Origin: Alphaproteobacteria bacterium
GTDB taxonomy: Bacteria; Pseudomonadota; Alphaproteobacteria; JANQMY01
Assembly (NCBI GenBank): GCA_028289425.1
Contig: JANQPL010000003.1
Coordinates: 124,001-188,000, forward strand
Direction: 5' to 3'
Length of the DNA stretch: 64,000 nt
Under the pieces are notes generated by a model that was given only the letters and a program-made list of their open reading frames with translations, was not told where the DNA came from and ran no database searches. Shown here piece by piece: positions 16,994-24,938 of the stretch (position 1 is the stretch's first letter; each line of letters starts with the position of its first letter). A program made the position numbers and the translations under genes.

Positions 16994-18481
16994 TCAAAAT
17001 CTCGGTAGATTTGGAAACGGCATTTTCCCGTGATGCACGTGCATCTTGCCGAGCTCCGCGCAGGAGTGAAGCTTGGGAAACACCTTCCCGGGATTGAGGC
17101 GCCCCTGGGGATCAAAAGCGCATTTGACGCGCTGCTGCTGTTCCAAGTCGATGTCCGTGAACATCTCGCCCATCAGGTCGCGCTTTTCGACACCGATGCC
17201 GTGTTCGCCGGACAGCACCCCACCCGCGGCGACACAGAGCTTTAAGATGTCGGCGCCGAAGGCTTCCGTCTTTTCGATCTGGTCGGGCTTGTTGGAGTCG
17301 AACAGGATCAGCGGATGCAGATTGCCGTCGCCCGCATGAAACACGTTAACCACCCGTAAACCATACTTTTGAGACAGACGCTCGATCTCGGTAAGCACCG
17401 ACGGCAATTGATGCCGCGGAATGGTGCCGTCCATGCACATATAGTCGGGCGACAATCGGCCGACCGCGGGAAAGGCGTTCTTGCGGCCCGCCCAAAACAA
17501 CAGCCGCTCGTCTTCATCCGCACTCGTGCGCACCGACGTGGCGCCGGTTGCCCGCGCAATGTCCGACACCTGCTTGATAAGCGCGTCCACTTCAGTTTCG
17601 GTACCGTCCAGTTCGACGATCAGCACCGCTTCAGCATCTTGCGGATAGCCCGGCTGACAGAAAGCCTCCGTCGCGGACACCGCGGCTTTGTCCATGAGTT
17701 CCATGCCGGCCGGAATGATGCCCGCCGAAATGATGTCGGCCACGCATTGGCCGGCAGACGCAATGTCGGGAAATCCCAGCAGGGCCGCCCGCGCCAGTGT
17801 AGGTTTCGGCAGTATACGGACGGTCACTTCGGTAATTACGCCCAGCAGACCTTCCGAGCCGGTCATCAGGCCCAGCAGATCGTACCCGTCCGCATCCAGA
17901 TGTTTTCCGCCCAGGCGCACGGTTTCGCCGGACATGAGCACCACTTCCAGCCCCAGAATATTGTTGGTGGTGAGCCCATATTTAAGGCAGTGCACGCCGC
18001 CGGAATTTTCCGCCACATTGCCGCCGATGGTGCAGGCGATTTGGCTTGAAGGGTCGGGGGCGTAATAGAAGCCGTCTTTCTCGACCGCCTCGGTGATCGC
18101 CAAATTGGTGACACCGGGCTGCGCAACGACGCAGCGGTTGTCCAAGTCGATATCGACGATCTGATTGAACTTCGCCATACCCAGCAACACGCCGTCGGGA
18201 AGCGGCAGCGCCCCGCCCGACAGGCCGGTGCCCGCGCCACGCGGCACCACTTTCACATTCATCTCGTGGCAAAGGCGCAAGATGCGGCTTACTTGGGCCA
18301 CCGTCTCGGGCAAAACCACCACCATTGGCAATTGGCGATAGGCGGTCAGGCCGTCGCAGTCATAAGCACGCAGCCGCGGCTCGTCGGCGATGACCGAGCT
18401 TTCCGGCAGGAATTCCTTGAAGGCCCTGATCAGCCGCAATCGGTTATCCAGTATCTCTTTTTCCGGTGGCGGCAGGTCCAC
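16994..18481 (-). CDS. glcD: Glycolate oxidase subunit GlcD (FAD-linked)
   Basis: Catalytic FAD-linked subunit oxidising glycolate (or D-lactate) in the glcDEF complex. The roughly 495-residue product has the FAD-binding segment VVPRGAGTGLSGGALPLPDG, then NVAENSGGVHCLKYGLTTNN, and the C-terminal motif GEHGIGVEKRDLM of the FAD-linked oxidase family. GTG at 18481 is chosen because GGGGAG lies five bases upstream; the longer GTG at 18517 lacks a good site. First gene of the operon; its promoter must lie in 18482-18603, where none stands out. Confidence 0.94.
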   Translation of the reverse strand: MDLPPPEKEILDNRLRLIRAFKEFLPESSVIADEPRLRAYDCDGLTAYRQLPMVVVLPETVAQVSRILRLCHEMNVKVVPRGAGTGLSGGALPLPDGVLLGMAKFNQIVDIDLDNRCVVAQPGVTNLAITEAVEKDGFYYAPDPSSQIACTIGGNVAENSGGVHCLKYGLTTNNILGLEVVLMSGETVRLGGKHLDADGYDLLGLMTGSEGLLGVITEVTVRILPKPTLARAALLGFPDIASAGQCVADIISAGIIPAGMELMDKAAVSATEAFCQPGYPQDAEAVLIVELDGTETEVDALIKQVSDIARATGATSVRTSADEDERLLFWAGRKNAFPAVGRLSPDYMCMDGTIPRHQLPSVLTEIERLSQKYGLRVVNVFHAGDGNLHPLILFDSNKPDQIEKTEAFGADILKLCVAAGGVLSGEHGIGVEKRDLMGEMFTDIDLEQQQRVKCAFDPQGRLNPGKVFPKLHSCAELGKMHVHHGKMPFPNLPRF

Positions 18482-18603
18482 GGTTTCTCCCCATTGCACC
18501 GCCTGATCGAAACACACGCTCCGACAAGGCGTTCTTGGTTGGCCGCTTCACTATAGACCGCATAGGGACCTATGATTCGTCAAGATCCGCACACGCAGGA
18601 CAC

Positions 18604-18634
18604 AAAAAAACCGCAGATAAACTCTGCGGTTTTT
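18604..18634 (-). terminator. Terminator of rpmJ (possibly bidirectional)
   Basis: AAAAACCGCAGA (18606-18617), loop TAAAC and TCTGCGGTTTTT (18623-18634) form a perfect 12-bp stem. Read on the minus strand it ends in a run of seven T and begins 20 bases beyond the rpmJ stop, so it should end rpmJ transcripts before glcD. The symmetry would also stop transcripts from the other strand. Confidence 0.9.
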
Positions 18635-18654
18635 GATCCAGAGTTTGGTTGGCG

Positions 18655-18780
18655 TTAGCCTTGCCGCGCCTTGAATCGACGCTGTGTTTTGTTAATGACG
18701 TACAGCCGCCCACGGCGTCGAACGACCCGGCAATCCCGGTGGCGCTTTTTCAGCGTCTTGATTGAGTTGCGGATTTTCAT
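18655..18780 (-). CDS. rpmJ: 50S ribosomal protein L36, cysteine-poor form
   Basis: 41-residue ribosomal protein L36. The sequence begins [20 protein letters not shown] and ends [12 protein letters not shown]. It has only one cysteine (residue 17), so the CxxC...C...H zinc ribbon of standard L36 is missing: this is the zinc-independent C-minus type. ATG 18780 is the start; longer frames read into the promoter. A strong promoter (18839-18867) and terminator (18604-18634) frame it as a single-gene unit. Confidence 0.95.
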   Translation of the reverse strand: MKIRNSIKTLKKRHRDCRVVRRRGRLYVINKTQRRFKARQG

Positions 18781-18838
18781 GCGGGGCTCCGATCGTACCG
18801 AAGGGGCGCTTCCGAGCGCTGTTGTCCTAAAGGCGCGG

Positions 18839-18867
18839 AAAATAGGGGCCGCGCGAGGCAAAGTCAA
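18839..18867 (-). promoter_or_regulatory. Sigma-70 promoter of rpmJ
   Basis: On the minus strand TTGACT (complement of 18862-18867), exactly 17 bases, and TATTTT (complement of 18839-18844) give a near-consensus housekeeping promoter. It lies about 60 bases upstream of the rpmJ ATG. This is the best promoter match I found in the window. Confidence 0.65.
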
Positions 18868-18972
18868 CCACGGAAAGGTTAAGGCGACGCCCCCAGAGCA
18901 AGCGTCGGAAGATCGTCATGAAAGCGGTTTAGCCTTGATGGCCGCCGCCCCCTCCCGCTATTCAACAGCTCT

Positions 18973-20175
18973 ATGACGCCCTCCCGAGACGCCTCTTTTT
19001 TCGCCATATTCTCCGTCTTTTTGAGGCTGGGTCTCACCTCGTTCGGCGGGCCGATCGCCCATTTAGGCTATTTCCGGGAAGAGTTCGTCAATCGCCGGGC
19101 CTGGCTTACCGACCAGACTTACGCGGATTTGGTGGCCGTTTGCCAGTTCCTGCCGGGTCCGGCGTCGAGCCAGGCGGGATTTGCCATTGGCCTCATGAAG
19201 GGCGGGCTTGCGGGCGGGCTGGCCGCCTGGCTCGGCTTTACGCTCCCCTCGGCAGCCTTGCTCTTCGCCGCGGCGTCCGGCATCCATTTGGCGGAAGGCC
19301 CCCTGGCCTCCGCCGCCATCGATGGGCTCAAGACAGTCGCAGTGGCCGTGGTGGCACATGCGCTTTGGGGCATGGCGCGCAGTCTGTGTCCGGACAGCAT
19401 ACGCGCTGCCATCGCTTTCTTGGCCATGGCCGGCGTGCTGATCGCACCCTCTCCCACCATGCAGCTTTTGATGATTGCAGCGGCCGGCGTGTTGGGGGCC
19501 GTCTGGTGCCGAACAGATGGGGCTGACCGTGCCGCAGACACGCTGGGCCGCTATGCCCGCGCCCCCGCCATCGCAGCGTTTGTTGTATTTGCAGCTCTCC
19601 TATTTGGACTGCCCTTTCTGGTGACGCTTGGCGGTCAACCCTGGCTCGACTTGGCGAACGGCTTTTACCGGTCGGGCGCGCTTGTCTTCGGCGGCGGTCA
19701 TGTGGTGTTGCCCCTGTTGGATGCTCAAGTCGCTGAGCCCAACGGCATTTCGGACGATCTGTTTCTTGCAGGCTATGGCGCGGCCCAAGCAGTCCCTGGG
19801 CCGCTGTTCACCATTGCCGCCTATCTGGGCGCCTTGGTCCCCGGCGTACCGCCCATGCTTGGGGCCGCGATCGCCATCGTCGCGATCTTCCTGCCGGGAC
19901 TCCTGCTGATTTACGCAGCGCTTCCCTTTTGGCAGTCGGTTACCCAGTCCCCGCACGCCCGCGCTGTGCTTAACGGTGTCAATGCGGGCGTGGTGGGCAT
20001 TCTGGCCGCTGCCCTTTACACGCCGATTTGGACATCCGCCGTCACCACACCCACCGACTTCATCATCGCCAGCGGCGCCTTTCTTCTGCTGATGGTCGCC
20101 AAGCTGTCGCCCGGATATGTGGTGCTGATTGCCGTTCTGGCGTCCGTCGGCTTACGCATGACATTGCCGCTCTAG
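18973..20175 (+). CDS. chrA: Chromate transporter, ChrA (CHR) family
   Basis: Inner-membrane transporter of the two-domain CHR family, which exports chromate. The 400-residue protein has the paired signature motifs: LTSFGGPIAHLGYFREEFV in the N-terminal half (with CQFLPGPASSQAGFAIG) and LVFGGGHVVLPLLDAQV in the C-terminal half (with QAVPGPLFTIAAYLGAL). About ten hydrophobic helices are evident. No chromate regulator (ChrB) or reductase is nearby, so the in vivo substrate is uncertain. It stands alone between rpmJ and the YHS gene. Confidence 0.92.
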   Translation: MTPSRDASFFAIFSVFLRLGLTSFGGPIAHLGYFREEFVNRRAWLTDQTYADLVAVCQFLPGPASSQAGFAIGLMKGGLAGGLAAWLGFTLPSAALLFAAASGIHLAEGPLASAAIDGLKTVAVAVVAHALWGMARSLCPDSIRAAIAFLAMAGVLIAPSPTMQLLMIAAAGVLGAVWCRTDGADRAADTLGRYARAPAIAAFVVFAALLFGLPFLVTLGGQPWLDLANGFYRSGALVFGGGHVVLPLLDAQVAEPNGISDDLFLAGYGAAQAVPGPLFTIAAYLGALVPGVPPMLGAAIAIVAIFLPGLLLIYAALPFWQSVTQSPHARAVLNGVNAGVVGILAAALYTPIWTSAVTTPTDFIIASGAFLLLMVAKLSPGYVVLIAVLASVGLRMTLPL

Positions 20176-20334
20176 CGCGCCCCGCACCCCACTTCACACG
20201 CTGTTTACTGGGAGTGAATGGATCTTGGCGCCTGCACGCATTAGATGGTGGGTGTCAAAAGGACAATCGGTGCGGAGTTTCCTCCCCCCATTCTCAGCGC
20301 CGACATGTTTCCACTGATCCGTTGGTGGAGCATA

Positions 20335-20379
20335 GGGGGCGTCTTCTCTCTCCCCGCATCTCCCCGGGAAGGCGCCCCC
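20335..20379 (+). other. 12-bp inverted repeat upstream of the YHS gene
   Basis: GGGGGCGTCTTC (20335-20346) and GAAGGCGCCCCC (20368-20379) can pair over 12 positions with one G-U wobble, around a 21-base pyrimidine-rich loop. It ends 44 bases before the YHS start and is followed by ATTTGTTTGATCTGTTATTTT. It may be a terminator for chrA or a leader structure of the YHS gene. The rest of 20176-20423 shows no gene. Confidence 0.5.
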
Positions 20380-20423
20380 ATTTGTTTGATCTGTTATTTT
20401 GGAAATCGGTTTAGAGCAATCCA

Positions 20424-20888
20424 ATGAAAAAACTCGTCAGCAAATTTGTCGCGATCGGTATTTTCTTGGCCGGTCTGGTCGCCCTTGCAAGTCCTGCGCA
20501 AGCGGTCGATCCCATTTACACAGGCTACTTTTCAAACCTGGCCGTGTCCGGATATGACCCGGTTGCCTATTTCACCGAAGGTCGTCCTGTGAAGGGCAAT
20601 AGTTCGATCACCCATTCATATATGGGCGCCCAGTGGCGGTTCGCGTCGGAAGAAAACAAAGCCCTGTTCGTGGAGGCCCCTGACCAATACGCGCCCCAAT
20701 ATGGCGGCTATTGCGCCTGGGCGGTGTCACAAGGGTACACGGCAAGCGCGGACCCGGAACAATGGAGCATCGTGGACGGCAAGCTCTATCTGAACTATGA
20801 CGCCAATGTTCAAAGACGGTGGCAAAAAGATATACCGGGCTTCATCGCCGCGGCCGACGAAAACTGGCCGTCCATTCGCGGACGATAA
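20424..20888 (+). CDS. Secreted YHS-domain protein
   Basis: 154-residue exported protein with a Sec signal peptide (FVAIGIFLAGLVALASPAQA, cleavage after AQA). The mature part is a YHS-type domain: AVSGYDPVAYF near the start, then YMGAQWRFASEENKALF, YAPQYGGYCAWAVSQGY (one cysteine) and GKLYLNYD. YHS domains are thought to bind metal or heme-like ligands; the function of this periplasmic group is not known to me. It is followed at once by a strong terminator, so it is a single-gene unit. Confidence 0.88.
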   Translation: MKKLVSKFVAIGIFLAGLVALASPAQAVDPIYTGYFSNLAVSGYDPVAYFTEGRPVKGNSSITHSYMGAQWRFASEENKALFVEAPDQYAPQYGGYCAWAVSQGYTASADPEQWSIVDGKLYLNYDANVQRRWQKDIPGFIAAADENWPSIRGR

Positions 20889-20915
20889 AATCCAAACATA
20901 GAAATGTGATTGGCG

Positions 20916-20944
20916 AAAAGGCTGGCATGGGTGCTAGCCTTTTT
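20916..20944 (+). terminator. Rho-independent terminator after the YHS gene
   Basis: AAAAGGCTGGC (20916-20926), loop ATGGGT and GCTAGCCTTTT (20933-20943) form an 11-bp stem with one G-U pair, ending in five T. It ends only 29 bases before the radical SAM start, leaving little room for a separate promoter downstream of it. Confidence 0.85.
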
Positions 20945-20973
20945 CCCATTGGGATTGGGCAATCGGGGTCCGC

Positions 20974-22068
20974 GTGGAATCGATCTACTACGTCATCAAC
21001 TGGGCGTGCCATCGGAAGTGCAAGCATTGCTACGATGATCGCTTCCGGCCATATGTGCGGGGCGACATGGTCGCACGCATCGCAGAATCCAAAGCCGCCT
21101 TTCCGGCAATCATCGACAATCTGCCCGACACACTGCGCTATCTGGACCCGGATTTTCCGGATACGGACGGAAAGCCGACGGAACGGATAGGCCGCATCGT
21201 GCTCGCTGGAGGCGAGGTGCTGGTGGACCCGGTGCGCGAGCAGGTGTTCTACCCCATCCTCGAAAAGCTCTCGGACAAATACAGCAACGGCAAAGACGGC
21301 AAGATCATCATTCAGACCACGGGAGATTTGGTCACCAAGCCGCTGATAAAAGACATGATCGATCGCGGTGTCTGGCTGATTTCCGTGGCCGGCATGGATG
21401 ATTTTCACGTGGGCATGGAAGGCGACAAACGCGCGCCCATCATGGAAAACCTCACCGCCATGTTCGAAGAGATGGGCCTTGCCCAAGTGCCACTCAACAC
21501 CAAGGCGCGGGATTGGACCCAAGAGGACGGGCCCTTCTTCAATTTCTTCGGCGCCAATCCCGGTGCGTGGATTGGTGAGATTTGGCCGCGCGGCCGCGCT
21601 TGGCAAAACGGGTTGAGCCAAGCGGACATGTCGGTCAACTTTTGCGCGCGGCATTCAGGCGGCAAAAACTTTTTGAACTATGGATGGGCGGGGTCCGAGG
21701 TGGCGATCGAGCCCGATGGCAAAGTCTATCCTTGCTGCCTAAAAACCAAACGCCCCTTGGGCAGTTTGGCGGAAGAATCCCTGATCGACATTTTGGACAG
21801 TTTGAAAGGACACCCGGTCTTCGAGGCGCTCAACCAAGGCACGCCCGATGAGATGGGCGTGACGTTTGGTTGGAGCCGAGCGGATTTCGAAAAGGCATCG
21901 CACACGACAACGCCGGCCGGCGCGCCTTATGCAAATCTTTGTGTCGGCTGCGATCGCTTCTTCGAGGAAAAACTGGGACCGGTTCTGGACGAGCTTCGGT
22001 CCCAGCGCCTCCGTAAGCTGACGAATCGATCACATTTGCAGGAATCAATGATGTCCGGTGCCTCTTAG
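20974..22068 (+). CDS. Radical SAM protein, function unknown
   Basis: 364-residue radical SAM enzyme. The 4Fe-4S motif is at the very N-terminus, CHRKCKHC (Cys12, Cys16, Cys19), following IYYVINWA. The glycine-rich SAM site may be IVLAGGEVLVDP. The C-terminal half has further cysteines in VYPCCLKTKRP and LCVGCDRFFEE, which could hold an auxiliary cluster as in SPASM-like proteins. GTG 20974 is the start, after CGGGG; no longer frame is plausible because a terminator lies just upstream. Five genes follow in the same direction with small gaps, three with 4-base overlaps, suggesting an operon with the membrane Rieske protein. Substrate unknown. Confidence 0.85.
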   Translation: MESIYYVINWACHRKCKHCYDDRFRPYVRGDMVARIAESKAAFPAIIDNLPDTLRYLDPDFPDTDGKPTERIGRIVLAGGEVLVDPVREQVFYPILEKLSDKYSNGKDGKIIIQTTGDLVTKPLIKDMIDRGVWLISVAGMDDFHVGMEGDKRAPIMENLTAMFEEMGLAQVPLNTKARDWTQEDGPFFNFFGANPGAWIGEIWPRGRAWQNGLSQADMSVNFCARHSGGKNFLNYGWAGSEVAIEPDGKVYPCCLKTKRPLGSLAEESLIDILDSLKGHPVFEALNQGTPDEMGVTFGWSRADFEKASHTTTPAGAPYANLCVGCDRFFEEKLGPVLDELRSQRLRKLTNRSHLQESMMSGAS

Positions 22069-22128
22069 GCTCGATCAGGTTGGGGAGATCGACTATGATT
22101 TTACGTGGGGAACAGATCAGGGGCACAT

Positions 22129-22344
22129 GTGGTGAGCTTTGCTGAATTGATCGTGTCGGCGTTGGGACTGTATGCCGGGATTGGCATCATCTTCGCGCTG
22201 CTGTTTGTGACGTTTGGTGTCGCGCGGGTCGATCCCGCGGCGAAAGGCGCGCCGTGGGGGTTTAGGCTGATCATCCTTCCCGGCACGGTTGCCCTGTGGC
22301 CGCTCATGCTTATGAAATGGATCGGTGGGGGCCGCCGCGCATGA
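22129..22344 (+). CDS. Small membrane protein upstream of the Rieske fusion
   Basis: 71-residue protein with two hydrophobic helices (ELIVSALGLYAGIGIIFALL and FRLIILPGTVALWPLMLM) joined by a loop FGVARVDPAAKGAPWG. I know no function. Start GTG 22129 (or GTG 22132) fits AGGGG at 22119-22123. Its stop overlaps the next start by four bases (ATGA). Its place before two membrane electron-transfer genes suggests an assembly or structural subunit. Confidence 0.7.
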   Translation: MVSFAELIVSALGLYAGIGIIFALLFVTFGVARVDPAAKGAPWGFRLIILPGTVALWPLMLMKWIGGGRRA

Positions 22345-22514
22345 GGCGATCTCATCGCAGTTGGCATGCCCTCATCTGGCGCGTGTTAGGGCCGGTCATA
22401 TTGGTCGCTGCATTCATCGGACTGCAGGCGAAACAAGAGACGCCCGTGGAGAACCAGCAACCGGGGAAAGTTGAAGGCGCCGCGTTGCCCCCATCCGGCG
22501 GAGGCGCACAATGA
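22341..22514 (+). CDS. Small single-pass membrane protein
   Basis: 57-residue protein with a basic start (MRRSHRSWHALIWR), one hydrophobic helix (VLGPVILVAAFIGLQA) and a short Pro/Gly-rich tail facing the other side. Both ends overlap neighbours by four bases (ATGA at 22341-22344 and 22511-22514), which strongly supports translation. Function unknown; probably a subunit of the complex made by the adjacent genes. Confidence 0.7.
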   Translation: MRRSHRSWHALIWRVLGPVILVAAFIGLQAKQETPVENQQPGKVEGAALPPSGGGAQ

Positions 22515-23572
22515 GCCACGGCTATCAGGCGGTTCTATGGAATAAGCACAAACGTACCTACGATTTGGCGGTCGCCGGCGGGATTGTGGCCTATATCGGC
22601 ACGTTTATCGGCGTCAGCATGGCCACCTGGTCGGGCCCGAATATTCTGTCTACAGAGATTTTGTTGATCCAAGCCTTTGGAAGTTGTGCTTTCATTATGC
22701 TGACGATCATCCTTTCCATCGGTCCGCTGGCCCGGCTGAATTCGATTTTCAACCCCTTGCTCTACAATCGGCGCCATTTCGGCGTGATGTTTTTCATCGT
22801 CGCGCTGGCTCATGTGATCATCGCGACCTTCTGGTATCACGGCTTCGGCATCGTCAATCCGCTGGTCTCCATCCTCTCGATGAATTCGGAGTATGATCGG
22901 ATTGCGCAGTTCCCCTTTGAATCCCTTGGGTTCGTGGCGCTGTTGATCTTGTTCGTGATGGCCGCCACCTCCCATGACTTTTGGCTCGCCAATTTGAAGC
23001 CTGGCGTTTGGAAGGCCATGCACATGTTTGTCTATGTGGCCTATGGGCTGCTGGTCTTGCATGTGGTGCTGGGCGCGCTGCAGGCGGAACGGTCTTCTTT
23101 GTACACCTGGTTGGTGATTGCCAGCGCCGTGTGGCTTACGGTTCTGCACGTCCTGACCGGCGCGCGCGAAACATCGAAAGATCACCACGGTGCAGTTGCT
23201 GCACGCGACGGCGGTCATTGGATGGCCGTGGCCGCCTTGGACGATATTCCCAACGACCGGGCGCGCATCGTGCCCATGAAAGATGGTGAGCGCATCGCTG
23301 TCTTCAAATATGACGGAAAAGTCTCCGCCGTCTCAAATGTATGCGCCCACCAAAACGGACCCTTGGGGGAAGGGAAGATCGTCGACGGCTGCATTACCTG
23401 CCCCTGGCACGGTTATCAATACAATCCTGATAACGGGCAATCGCCGCCGCCCTTCACGGAAAAAATTCCCACCTACAAAGTGAAAATCGAAGGCGGTCAC
23501 GTGTTTGTGGACCCCACGCCCCTGCCGCCGGGCACGCCCGTCGCGCCGGCGATCATCGGCGGAAACGCATAG
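22511..23572 (+). CDS. Membrane cytochrome b-like / Rieske 2Fe-2S fusion protein
   Basis: 353-residue fusion. Residues 20-215 form about six membrane helices of the ferric-reductase-like type with histidines at 89, 101, 171, 184 and 213 that could hold two b hemes. Residues 230-340 are a Rieske domain, with Cys278-x-His280 in VCAHQNGPLGEG and Cys297-x-x-His300 in CITCPWHGYQYN; this spacing is typical of ferredoxin-like Rieske proteins. The arrangement suggests electron transfer between the quinone pool or heme and a soluble partner. It overlaps the previous gene by four bases and is followed after 10 bases by a membrane protein with a Cys/His motif. Confidence 0.85.
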   Translation: MSHGYQAVLWNKHKRTYDLAVAGGIVAYIGTFIGVSMATWSGPNILSTEILLIQAFGSCAFIMLTIILSIGPLARLNSIFNPLLYNRRHFGVMFFIVALAHVIIATFWYHGFGIVNPLVSILSMNSEYDRIAQFPFESLGFVALLILFVMAATSHDFWLANLKPGVWKAMHMFVYVAYGLLVLHVVLGALQAERSSLYTWLVIASAVWLTVLHVLTGARETSKDHHGAVAARDGGHWMAVAALDDIPNDRARIVPMKDGERIAVFKYDGKVSAVSNVCAHQNGPLGEGKIVDGCITCPWHGYQYNPDNGQSPPPFTEKIPTYKVKIEGGHVFVDPTPLPPGTPVAPAIIGGNA

Positions 23573-23582
23573 GAGGGCCGCC

Positions 23583-24377
23583 ATGACAGATCATCCGTCT
23601 AATGACAAAGATCCGTTCTATGTGGGGTATCTGACCGCGCCGCGCCGTTTTGCCGTTTTCTCCATGATTCTCATTCCGGTTCTGGTGGGTGTGGGCATCT
23701 TATCCGCCGGCATTATCGGCAGCAGCCATCGGGACCCCGGCACCGGCATTTGGGATCTGTCCCAACCGATCGAGCTTGTGGGCTGGGCGGACATGGCGCC
23801 CTATCCGGTGCTGCGGGTGCAGACCATGGATGACGGCTTGCTGCCCACTTACGAAACGGTGTTTGTGGTCTCTGAAGGCAAGATTGGCGCGGGCGACCGC
23901 ATCGGCCCGCTGGCCGGCCGTGAGGTCAAAGCCACGGGCTTTTTGATCGAGCGCGACGGCATGCGCATGCTGGAATTGGTGGGCGGCATGGATGCTGTTC
24001 AGGAAATGGTGGATGTGCGCGGCCAGCCTCCAGAGCTACCGCCGACACCGGAGACCGCTTCCCTTGGCACCTACACCTTGAAAGGGCAGATCATTGACTC
24101 CAAATGCTATCTGGGTGTGATGAAACCGGGTGAAGGCAAGCCGCACAAATCGTGCGCCACCTTGTGCATCATCGGCGGAATTCCACCCATGTTCATGACG
24201 CAAAATGCGGAAGGGGAGCGCATGGTCTATTTGGTGACCGATCCGGACGGGTCATCCGCCGTCAAACAAGGCATGACCGAATATATCGCCGATTGGATCG
24301 AAGTGACCGGGGAAATCGAAACCCAGGGCGATGTCGCCGTTTTCAAGATCAACCGCGAAACCATCCGCCGTCTCTGA
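23583..24377 (+). CDS. Membrane-anchored protein with a Cys-His motif, unknown
   Basis: 264-residue protein with one N-terminal helix (FAVFSMILIPVLVGVGIL) and a large exported domain. Near residues 170-200 it has DSKCYLGVMKPGEGKPHKSC followed by ATLCIIGGIPPMF, so Cys175, His188, Cys191 and Cys195 could bind a metal or cluster. The C-terminal domain resembles an OB-like strand set (WIEVTGEIETQGDVAVFKI). ATG 23583 follows AGGAGG and is preferred to a longer frame that overlaps the Rieske gene. It very likely works with the Rieske protein just upstream. I do not recognise a named family. Confidence 0.75.
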   Translation: MTDHPSNDKDPFYVGYLTAPRRFAVFSMILIPVLVGVGILSAGIIGSSHRDPGTGIWDLSQPIELVGWADMAPYPVLRVQTMDDGLLPTYETVFVVSEGKIGAGDRIGPLAGREVKATGFLIERDGMRMLELVGGMDAVQEMVDVRGQPPELPPTPETASLGTYTLKGQIIDSKCYLGVMKPGEGKPHKSCATLCIIGGIPPMFMTQNAEGERMVYLVTDPDGSSAVKQGMTEYIADWIEVTGEIETQGDVAVFKINRETIRRL

Positions 24378-24425
24378 GCGTAAGAACATACACAATAAGA
24401 AACAGGTTAAAGGAAGCGTAGCACG

Positions 24426-24887
24426 ATGTTCATGACACGAATGGCGTTGGTGATGTTGGCGGTGATTGCGTTTGCCGGGGGCGCGTCCGCGTCGGACGGC
24501 GATGTGATCCTTGGTACGTGGTGGACGCCGGAAAAAGACGGTAAGTTCGAGATGTACCGGTCCGACGACAACAAATATCACGGCAAGATATTGCCCGGCG
24601 ACGGCCCCGAGCGGCTGGATGAAAACAACCCGGATCCCGCGCTGCAATCACGCAGTTTGGTGGGTGTCGATTTCTTGGCGGGCTTTGCCTACGACGCCGA
24701 TAAAGGCGAATGGACCGGCGGCACGATCTATGACCCGGACAACGGCCGCACCTATGATGCGCGTATGTGGCTCGACAAGGACGATCGCACCAAGCTTAAT
24801 GCGCGCGGCTTTGTCGGCATCTCTGCCTTTGGACGCACAGCCACCTTTACGCGTGTTGACGAAAGCGCTACACAGGCAGGCGAATAG
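24426..24887 (+). CDS. DUF2147 secreted protein
   Basis: 153-residue exported protein: signal peptide (ALVMLAVIAFAGGASA, cleavage after ASA), then the DUF2147 pattern ILGTWWTPEKDGKFEMY, SLVGVDFLAGF, GGTIYDPDNGRTYDARMWL and LNARGFVGISAFGRTATFTR. This beta-rich periplasmic family is common in Proteobacteria and has no firm function. It follows the Cys-His membrane gene by 48 bases and may be co-transcribed with it. Confidence 0.88.
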   Translation: MFMTRMALVMLAVIAFAGGASASDGDVILGTWWTPEKDGKFEMYRSDDNKYHGKILPGDGPERLDENNPDPALQSRSLVGVDFLAGFAYDADKGEWTGGTIYDPDNGRTYDARMWLDKDDRTKLNARGFVGISAFGRTATFTRVDESATQAGE

Positions 24888-24938
24888 TAACAGCGCCTGC
24901 GCTTTTGTCCGCGCAAATTCCGCGAAGGATCCGCTTCG

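Noticed and set aside
20194-20424. 76-codon frame on the minus strand upstream of the YHS gene
   Set aside because: Spans the inverted repeat and has no similarity, ribosome site or conserved features.
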